Below the pieces are notes generated by a model that saw nothing but the letters and a program-made list of their open reading frames with translations, was not told the origin of the DNA and did no database searches. The position numbers were made by a program, and so were the translations under genes. Of a stretch of DNA of 64,000 bases, positions 58,101-64,000 are shown piece after piece (position 1 is the first letter of the stretch; each line of letters opens with the position of its first letter). This DNA is from Samsonia erythrinae (GTDB lineage: Bacteria; Pseudomonadota; Gammaproteobacteria; Enterobacterales; Enterobacteriaceae). The DNA lies in NCBI RefSeq assembly GCF_004342665.1, contig NZ_SMBY01000002.1, positions 124,001 to 188,000 of the forward strand. The letters are read 5' to 3'.

Positions 58101-58134
58101 CGCCCCCGTTTTTCCATCAGGAAAAACGGGGGCG
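58101..58134 (+). other. Perfect 15-bp hairpin between nikA and nikB
   Basis: CGCCCCCGTTTTTCC (58101-58115) pairs completely with GGAAAAACGGGGGCG (58120-58134) across ATCA. No T tract follows. Such intercistronic stems often protect the upstream mRNA, giving more binding protein than permease. Confidence 0.7.
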
Positions 58135-58171
58135 TGCTGTGGATATCGTGGTGAAATGACAGGATTGTGAT

Positions 58172-59104
58172 GTGAAAACCTACCTCTGCCGACGCCTGTT
58201 GCTGACGATACCGATCCTGTTCGGTATTTCGTTTATTTCTTTTTTGTTGCTGAATTTAGTGCCTGCCGATCCGGCTGAGGTGGCGCTGCGCGTGAACGAG
58301 ATCATTCCTACACCGGAATCGATCGCGGCGATGCGCCAACAGTTAGGGTTAGATCGCCCTTTCCTGTTGCGTTACGCCTACTGGCTGGCCGATGCCGTGC
58401 GGCTGGATTTTGGTTACTCCTACGTCAACAATCGGCTGGTGCTGGATGAGATCGCACGGTGTTTGCCTGCCACCCTGTCGTTGGCCGCGCTGGCGCTGGT
58501 TATCATCCTGTGCGTCAGTATTCCGCTCGGCGTACTGAGCGCCGTATATAAAGATAGCCTGTTCGATCGCGTTATACGCACGCTGGTCTTTCTCGGTACG
58601 GCGATGCCCAGCTATTGGCTTGGTCTGCTCATGATCTGGTGGCTTGCATTGGCATGGGACTGGCTGCCGACCAGCGGCAGCGGCTCGTTTTCCCACATCA
58701 TCCTGCCCGCGGTGACGCTGTCTATGGTTTACATCGCCATCTATATCCGGTTGATTCGCAATAACATGCTGGAAAATATGCAGCAATACTATGTCTACTA
58801 CGCCCGCGCCCGCGGGCTGACGGAAAGGCGCATTATTCTGCGTCACGTGCTGAGAAACTCATTGCACAGCAGTATTACGGCGCTGGGGATGAGTATTCCA
58901 CAGCTGCTGGCCGGTACGGTGATTATCGAAAATATCTTTGCCTGGCCCGGCGTTGGACGGCTCTGCATTTCAGCGATTTTCAGCCGTGACTATCCGGTGA
59001 TTCAGGCTTATATCCTGATGATGGCGGTGCTGTTCGTGCTCTGCAATTTGCTGGTGGATATTATTCAACGCTGGATGGACCCGACTTTACGACAGGGAGA
59101 GTAG
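58172..59104 (+). CDS. nikB: Nickel ABC transporter permease NikB
   Basis: A 310-residue DppB/NikB-type permease with six membrane helices. It opens CRRLLLTIPILFGISFISFL, the typical first helix of this family. The RQQLGLDRP motif precedes the periplasmic loop, and the coupling motif is YARARGLTERRIILRHVLRN. A GTG at 58172 after AGGATTGT is the start; there is an 81-bp gap after nikA that contains a strong hairpin. It pairs with NikC; their stop and start are one base apart. Confidence 0.85.
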   Translation: MKTYLCRRLLLTIPILFGISFISFLLLNLVPADPAEVALRVNEIIPTPESIAAMRQQLGLDRPFLLRYAYWLADAVRLDFGYSYVNNRLVLDEIARCLPATLSLAALALVIILCVSIPLGVLSAVYKDSLFDRVIRTLVFLGTAMPSYWLGLLMIWWLALAWDWLPTSGSGSFSHIILPAVTLSMVYIAIYIRLIRNNMLENMQQYYVYYARARGLTERRIILRHVLRNSLHSSITALGMSIPQLLAGTVIIENIFAWPGVGRLCISAIFSRDYPVIQAYILMMAVLFVLCNLLVDIIQRWMDPTLRQGE

Positions 59105-59105
59105 G

Positions 59106-59936
59106 ATGTCGTTTTTGCAAAAACTGCTGCGCGATAAAGTTGCCGTGTTTTGTCTGTTGGTGATTGTGGCGGTGGTCGCCATTGGCGTTTTTGCCCCGTG
59201 GCTGGCGCCTGCCGACCCAAACAAAATTAATATCGCCCGTAAATATGCCGATTTTAGCGCCCGTTTTCCTCTGGGATCCGATCACCTTGGCCGTTGCATA
59301 CTCTCGCGGCTGATGTTTGGTGTACGGACGACGCTGTTTCTGGCGCTGCTGACGATGGCCGTTACCATTACGATCGGTTGCCTGTTTGGTTTCCTGTCAG
59401 GGTATTTCCGTGGCCGATTCGATGAGGTCATGATGCGCGCTTGCGACATCATGCTGTCCTTCCCCAGCCAGATCATGATTCTGGCGATTGTCGGGGTGCT
59501 GGGCGTTGGCATCGTGAACGTGATCGTGGCCAATATTCTGGTGAAGTGGGCCTGGTACACCCGCATGATCCGGGGCATTGTGATTAAACACAGTCAAAAA
59601 AACTATATTTTGTTTTCGCGCGCCAGCGGCACGCCGCTGTGGTTTATTCTGCGGCGCCATTTATTGCCCAATACGCTGTCCGAAATCGTCGTACTGGCAA
59701 CGCTGGATACGGGGTGGGTGATTCTGAACATCTCGGCGCTGTCGTTTCTCGGATTAGGCGTGCAAGCGCCGACGGCAGAGTGGGGAACGATGCTTAGCGA
59801 GGCGCAAAAAGTGATGATGAGCCACCCCACGCAAATGCTGGCGCCGGGGCTGGCGATTCTGGTGGTCGTGGCGGCGTTCAATTTGTTGGGGGACTGCCTG
59901 CGTGATGCGATGGACCCACGGGAGGCCCGGCAATGA
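59106..59936 (+). CDS. nikC: Nickel ABC transporter permease NikC
   Basis: A 276-residue permease of the DppC/NikC type. N-terminal helix LLVIVAVVAIGVFAPWLAP, then FPLGSDHLGRCILSRLMFGV, the family block found in NikC (GTDHLGRDIFSRLM in E. coli). The coupling helix has SRASGTPLWFILRRHLLPN and the end MSFLGLGV-type block is SALSFLGLGVQAPTAEWGTM. It overlaps the nikD start by four bases. Together with NikB it forms the membrane channel of the importer. Confidence 0.85.
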   Translation: MSFLQKLLRDKVAVFCLLVIVAVVAIGVFAPWLAPADPNKINIARKYADFSARFPLGSDHLGRCILSRLMFGVRTTLFLALLTMAVTITIGCLFGFLSGYFRGRFDEVMMRACDIMLSFPSQIMILAIVGVLGVGIVNVIVANILVKWAWYTRMIRGIVIKHSQKNYILFSRASGTPLWFILRRHLLPNTLSEIVVLATLDTGWVILNISALSFLGLGVQAPTAEWGTMLSEAQKVMMSHPTQMLAPGLAILVVVAAFNLLGDCLRDAMDPREARQ

Positions 59937-60793
59937 CAGAATTATTACGCGTTGAGAATATGCAGGTGGCGCTGAAAGCGAGCGGGGAGCCTCTGCTGGA
60001 GGATATTCATTTTTCACTGCCGCGCCATGCTTGCCTTGGCCTGGTGGGGGAAAGCGGGAGTGGAAAAAGCCTGACCTGCCGCACGTTGATGGGGTTATTG
60101 GATCGCGCGTTCACCTGTTCGGGACGGGCCTGGCTGAACGGCGTGGATCTGTTGGCACAGCCGCCGGAGAAGATGCGGGCGCTGCGGGGAAAAACGATTG
60201 GCATGATCCTGCAACACCCGATGAACGCTTTTGATCCGCTGCAATCGGTTGGAAAGCAGATGGTGGAAACCTTTACGACGCATCTGGCGTTATCCCCGCG
60301 TGAGGCACGCGAGCGTGCGCTGGAGATGATGCAAAACGTTTCCCTGCGCGATGTCATCGCGCTGTTCGATCGTTATCCCAGTCAGATTAGCGGCGGCATG
60401 TTACAGCGCATCATGATCGCGATTGCGTTGGCGCTGGAGCCGCAGTTGCTGATTGCCGATGAACCGACAACGGCGCTGGATTCGGTGACTCAGCATGACA
60501 TCATGACGGCGTTTCGCGCGATTCGGGAACGGCTGGGCACGACCATGATTTTTATTTCGCATGATTTTGGCGTCATCAATCACATTGCCGACCGCGTACT
60601 GGTGATGCATCAGGGAAGGAGCGTTGAACAAGGGGAGGTCCGTCAGGTATTGCGCCATCCACAGCACGAACATACCCGCTATCTGGTCGCCTCTCGTCAG
60701 GCGTTGCAGCGACGCTATCAGGCGCTGCTGAGTCCGCCAGCGAACGACATGGAAGCCGTGAAGAAAGAGGTCGCTTATGACCGTGTTGGTTGA
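59933..60793 (+). CDS. nikD: Nickel ABC transporter ATP-binding protein NikD
   Basis: A 286-residue ATPase. Walker A is GESGSGKS, the signature is QISGGMLQRIMIAIALA and Walker B is LLIADEPTTALD, with the switch histidine in FISHDFGV. The SGGMLQR form instead of SGGQ is seen in NikD. The C-terminal end carries the OppD-type extension (VLRHPQHEHTRYLVASRQAL). The gene overlaps nikC at its start (ATGA) and nikE by 17 bases at its end, so the cluster is tightly coupled. Confidence 0.86.
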   Translation: MTELLRVENMQVALKASGEPLLEDIHFSLPRHACLGLVGESGSGKSLTCRTLMGLLDRAFTCSGRAWLNGVDLLAQPPEKMRALRGKTIGMILQHPMNAFDPLQSVGKQMVETFTTHLALSPREARERALEMMQNVSLRDVIALFDRYPSQISGGMLQRIMIAIALALEPQLLIADEPTTALDSVTQHDIMTAFRAIRERLGTTMIFISHDFGVINHIADRVLVMHQGRSVEQGEVRQVLRHPQHEHTRYLVASRQALQRRYQALLSPPANDMEAVKKEVAYDRVG

Positions 60794-61553
60794 TGTCGCG
60801 CACGTCAGCCACGGCTACCCGAGTGAACGCGGCGGTCAGTGGCAGTCCGTACTGCATGATGTCTCCTTTCAGGTGCGTCAGGGGGAATGTCTGGGCATTA
60901 TTGGCGAAAGCGGGAGTGGGAAAAGTACGCTGGCGCGGATCTTGCTGGGGCTTGAAGCGCCGAAAAGCGGCCGGGTGACGCTGGCGGGTCAAACTGTTGG
61001 CGCACCGCGGCGTTTCTGGTCGCGCAGACGTGATGAACGCACTCGCGTCAGCGCCGTTTTTCAGGATTACACTTCTTCAGCCAACCCCTCGATGACGGTG
61101 CTGGATATTGTTGCGGAACCTCTGCGGGTACGCGGCGTAAGGCAACGTGCGGCGATAAATCGACAGGTTGTGGCGCTGCTGGAGCAGGTCGGTCTGTCGA
61201 ACGATTTGTGTGAGCGTTTTCCCCATCAGTTGAGCGGGGGACAGATGCAACGTGTGTGTATCGCTCGCGCGATGGCCTGCCAGCCGCAATTTATCGTGCT
61301 GGATGAAGCGGTAAGCGCGCTGGATATGTCTGTTCAGGTACAGGTGTTGGATCTCCTGGTCGAATTGCGCGCCAACCTAGGACTGACCTATTTGTTTATC
61401 AGCCATGATTTGGCGGCCATCGCGTATCTGTGTCAGCGGGCGATCTTTCTCCAGTCTGGACGCGTGATTGAACGCGTGGACGACATGACGTCGCTGGGGC
61501 AGGTGCAGCACCCTTACGCCCGAAGGCTCCTGGCGTCGGTGATGACGTTTTGA
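60777..61553 (+). CDS. nikE: Nickel ABC transporter ATP-binding protein NikE
   Basis: A 258-residue ATPase, the second of the pair. Walker A is GESGSGKST, the signature is LSGGQMQRVCIARA, as in E. coli NikE (LSGGQLQRVCLARA), and Walker B is IVLDEAVSALDMS. Notably EAVS replaces the usual EPTS/EPLS after the Walker B aspartate, a feature shared with E. coli NikE and a good marker for nickel-type importers. It ends the nik cluster; the convergent rhaM gene begins 50 bp later. Confidence 0.87.
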   Translation: MTVLVDVAHVSHGYPSERGGQWQSVLHDVSFQVRQGECLGIIGESGSGKSTLARILLGLEAPKSGRVTLAGQTVGAPRRFWSRRRDERTRVSAVFQDYTSSANPSMTVLDIVAEPLRVRGVRQRAAINRQVVALLEQVGLSNDLCERFPHQLSGGQMQRVCIARAMACQPQFIVLDEAVSALDMSVQVQVLDLLVELRANLGLTYLFISHDLAAIAYLCQRAIFLQSGRVIERVDDMTSLGQVQHPYARRLLASVMTF

Positions 61554-61602
61554 GGCGATCGCCCCTTCGTGCGGCGGGGCGATAGACGTGCGAAGCCGGT
61601 CG

Positions 61603-61917
61603 TTAGTCCAGATAGAAAACGGATTCCAACTCGTCACTCACCGGGCTGTTGTCCGGGTTGGCAGGCATCACATCGCGCATCTGTTTCCACCAGCGCTGGC
61701 AGACTTCCGTTTGCGAAATCGCTTCCCAGCGCGCTTCTGATTCCACTTCCACATAGCCGAACAGCAGGTTGCGCTGCTTATCCAGAAAAATACTGTAGTG
61801 GTGCGCGCCGTGATTTTTCAGCGTCTCGGCCAGCTCCGGCCAGATGGGATTGTGGCGACGCTGATATTCGTCGTGGCAGTCAGGAAAAACCGGCATTACA
61901 AACGCCTTACGCAACAT
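61603..61917 (-). CDS. rhaM: L-rhamnose mutarotase
   Basis: A 104-residue dimeric alpha/beta-barrel enzyme that interconverts the anomers of L-rhamnose before isomerisation. [20 protein letters not shown] contains the catalytic histidine region, and [40 protein letters not shown] and the end LESVFYLD follow E. coli RhaM closely. It is the last gene of a rhaA-rhaD-rhaM run on this strand, about 80 bp after rhaD. It is convergent with nikE. Confidence 0.95.
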   Translation of the reverse strand: MLRKAFVMPVFPDCHDEYQRRHNPIWPELAETLKNHGAHHYSIFLDKQRNLLFGYVEVESEARWEAISQTEVCQRWWKQMRDVMPANPDNSPVSDELESVFYLD

Positions 61918-61998
61918 GGCTGCGTCCTCCGTCGTCGTTGGCAGTGCGCCACGGCGTGGTTGCCGTGGCTGTTTGAAGCTGAAAGCTTCGCTAGCGCA

Positions 61999-62823
61999 TT
62001 ACGCGCGCAGCGCGGCTTCCATCGGGGTGACGCCGAAACGTTTACCCAGCGCGATCAGCTCTTCGGTCGAGATGGTCTGCTTTTTGCCCCCCATTGATCT
62101 GACTTTGACCATGACTTCGGCGGATTTTTCGGCGGTGTCGATCAGCCCGAAGGCTTCATCCAACGTTGGGCCGGAACCGAAGATACCGTGGAAAGGCCAC
62201 AGCACCAGCGAATGGCGCGTCATCTGCTCTGCGGTGGCATCGCCAATGGCGTCGGTGCCCGGTACCATCCACGGCACAATCCCCACGCCGTCCGGGAAAA
62301 CCACCAGACACTCCGTGCTGCCTTCCCACAGTTCGCGGGTGAACACCGCGTTATCCAGCTCCAGCACATAGCTCAGGGCAATCAGGTTGGTGGCGTGGCA
62401 GTGCATGATGACGCGGTCACGCCCGTGGGTCACCCCCATACGGACAACGTGCGACTGGAAGTGTGAGGCCAGTTCAGAGGTGGGCAGACCGCCGTTGGTG
62501 AGTCCCCAGAAGATACGGTAGCCTTTGCCGTCGCTGTCGACCTGCAACAGCACCAGTGAATCCGCCGGATCTAACTGAACATTGCGGAAAAACTTGCCGG
62601 AACCGGTGACGATGAACCAGCAGTCGGCCAGCGCGGGCATCGGTTGGGACAAGGCCTCGTGGCGCGGCTGCGGGGAGAAATCGCTTTCATAAGGGGCAAC
62701 GTCCTCAGCCGTCAGGCGCAGGCTGACATTGCCGCCGTTACGTTCGTCCCAGCCTTTAAGCCACATATCGCTGGTGGCTTTAATCATTCCCTGTACAAAC
62801 CAGGAAGAGAGAATTGCTTGCAT
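61999..62823 (-). CDS. rhaD: Rhamnulose-1-phosphate aldolase
   Basis: A 274-residue class II zinc aldolase that splits L-rhamnulose 1-phosphate into dihydroxyacetone phosphate and L-lactaldehyde. The start at 62823 ([20 protein letters not shown]) gives exactly the E. coli length; the upstream in-frame extension overlaps rhaA and has no ribosome site. GWDERNGGN and [16 protein letters not shown] bind phosphate, and the metal histidines lie in [14 protein letters not shown] and in [12 protein letters not shown]. It follows the rhaA stop after four bases. Confidence 0.96.
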   Translation of the reverse strand: MQAILSSWFVQGMIKATSDMWLKGWDERNGGNVSLRLTAEDVAPYESDFSPQPRHEALSQPMPALADCWFIVTGSGKFFRNVQLDPADSLVLLQVDSDGKGYRIFWGLTNGGLPTSELASHFQSHVVRMGVTHGRDRVIMHCHATNLIALSYVLELDNAVFTRELWEGSTECLVVFPDGVGIVPWMVPGTDAIGDATAEQMTRHSLVLWPFHGIFGSGPTLDEAFGLIDTAEKSAEVMVKVRSMGGKKQTISTEELIALGKRFGVTPMEAALRA

Positions 62824-62827
62824 AGTC

Positions 62828-64000
62828 TTACCCTTGACGTTGAGTGAGGATGGTGTGTTCATACTGACGTACCTGTTGCAGCCATTCGCTGCCTGGGATC
62901 ACGTCATGACGTTGACAGTAGTGTTCCCACACGGCCTGCCACGGTAGCGATTTTTGCTCTTCCAGCAGGGCAAGACGCGCGGTGTAATCGCCGCTTTGTT
63001 CCAGCTTGCGCAGCGTTTCCGTGGGTTCCAGCAGCGCGCGCAGCAGGGCTTTTTTCATGTTGCGTGTGCCGATGACCCAGGCGGCGATGCGGTTAATCGA
63101 GGCATCAAAGAAGTCGAGCCCGATGTGCACGCGGTTAAACAGCTTGTGCCGCACGATTTCATGGGCGATGGCCTGCGTTTCGTCATCCAGCAGCACCACA
63201 TGGTCGCTGTCCCAGCGGACCGGACGGCTGACATGCAGCAGCAGGCGGGGAACGTACAGCATCGCGCTGGAAATCTTGTCGGAAATCACCTCGGTCGGGT
63301 GGAAGTGGCCGGCATCCAGACAGAGCGCGGTGCCGCGGCTGGCCGCGTAGCCAAGATAGAATTCGTTGGAGCCTACGGTAAAACTTTCCGCGCCTATCCC
63401 GAACAGTTTACTTTCCACCGCGTCGATGTGGTGCGCCGGATCGAGCGGTTCGGCGATGATCTCATCCAGCGCGCTGAGCAGCCGCTGGCGGAACGCCAGA
63501 CGATCGACGGTCAGATCTTTCATGCCGTCCGGCACCCAGATGTTCATCACCGATGGGGTGCCGAGTTCGCGGCCAAAGTAAGCAGAAATCCGGCGGCTGG
63601 CCTGACAGTGTTCAATCCAGAAGCGGCGCACTTTTTCGTCCGGGTGCGACAGCGTAAAGCCGTCCGCGCTCAGCGGATGTGAAAAACAGGTCGGGTTAAA
63701 ATCGAGTCCGAGTTGGTGGCGTTTGGCCCACTCAACCCAGGTGCTGAAATGCGCTGGCGCAATTTCGTTGCGGGCGATGGGCTGCGCGGATTCCAGATAG
63801 ATGGCGTGCAGGTTTAATCGCTTGGGGCCGGGGATGAGCGCAAAGGCCTGCTCCAGGTCGGCACGCAGTTCATCCGGCGTGTTCGCCTTGCCGGGGTAGT
63901 TGCCCGTGGCCTGAATACCGCCGGTTAACGGCCCGCCGGTGTTCTCGAATCCGCCTACATCGTCGCCCTGCCAGCAGTGCATCGATACCGGAATCTGGTC
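62828..64000 (-). CDS. rhaA: L-rhamnose isomerase, C-terminal part
   Basis: About 390 of the expected 419 residues are in the window; the N terminus lies to the right. At the window edge the frame reads [20 protein letters not shown], which lines up with E. coli RhaA near residue 31. Metal-site blocks are intact: [38 protein letters not shown] and [18 protein letters not shown]. It converts L-rhamnose to L-rhamnulose. RhaB (kinase) would be expected just outside the window. The order rhaA-rhaD-rhaM matches a catabolic operon for pectin-derived rhamnose. Confidence 0.96.
   Translation of the reverse strand, partial: DQIPVSMHCWQGDDVGGFENTGGPLTGGIQATGNYPGKANTPDELRADLEQAFALIPGPKRLNLHAIYLESAQPIARNEIAPAHFSTWVEWAKRHQLGLDFNPTCFSHPLSADGFTLSHPDEKVRRFWIEHCQASRRISAYFGRELGTPSVMNIWVPDGMKDLTVDRLAFRQRLLSALDEIIAEPLDPAHHIDAVESKLFGIGAESFTVGSNEFYLGYAASRGTALCLDAGHFHPTEVISDKISSAMLYVPRLLLHVSRPVRWDSDHVVLLDDETQAIAHEIVRHKLFNRVHIGLDFFDASINRIAAWVIGTRNMKKALLRALLEPTETLRKLEQSGDYTARLALLEEQKSLPWQAVWEHYCQRHDVIPGSEWLQQVRQYEHTILTQRQG

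Overview
The window looks like a chromosome segment of a soft-rot enterobacterium, most likely Pectobacterium. Housekeeping proteins (PyrB, PyrI, ArgI, ValS, PepA, HolC, LptF, LptG, AspA, RoxA, RhaD) are close to their E. coli counterparts in recalled length and motifs. The accessory content (HecA/CdiA-type exoprotein, many chemoreceptors, nickel and rhamnose systems) is typical of that group. This assignment rests on gene content and remembered family sequences; no database search was run.

Layout. 1-5.3 kb: 5' end of nrdD with a dense upstream control region, ridA, the pyrLBI attenuation operon, a YhcH-family gene, argI under two ARG boxes, and rraB. 5.3-9.1 kb: a GNAT acetyltransferase, an exported alpha/beta hydrolase and a chemoreceptor. 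9.1-20.1 kb: a two-partner secretion/contact-dependent inhibition locus. It has a CdiB-type transporter, a 2328-residue CdiA-type protein with a VENN pre-toxin motif, a small membrane immunity candidate, a second orphan toxin-end/immunity cassette and a third decayed cassette. 20.2-28.6 kb: a YetF/DUF421 protein, then the conserved valS-holC-pepA block divergent from lptF-lptG. 28.8-36.5 kb: leuX tRNA, an integrase relic and the 2-aminoethylphosphonate genes (phnSTUV transporter, phnR regulator, phnWX catabolism), with REP-like repeats in and after the cluster. 36.6-40.5 kb: roxA, aspA and a LysR regulator. 40.5-45.3 kb: a three-gene envelope operon that I cannot name (OmpA-domain lipoprotein, multi-span membrane protein, exported VWA-like protein). 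45.3-49.8 kb: accessory patchwork with a P4-satellite ash relic, an AT-rich membrane protein, fosA, a toxin-antitoxin pair and an HNH nuclease. 49.9-56 kb: yaiW, a SulP transporter overlapping a beta-carbonic anhydrase, a NIT-domain chemoreceptor and an unannotated 30-residue membrane protein. 56.4-64 kb: a nikABCDE-type importer and rhaM-rhaD-rhaA, the last cut by the window end.

The most interesting parts are the tandem CdiA-CT/immunity array, the unnamed three-gene envelope operon and the phosphonate island next to leuX. Smaller items are a pyrL leader whose stop codon falls inside the attenuator, a small membrane protein, and several perfect hairpins or palindromes that gene calls do not explain.
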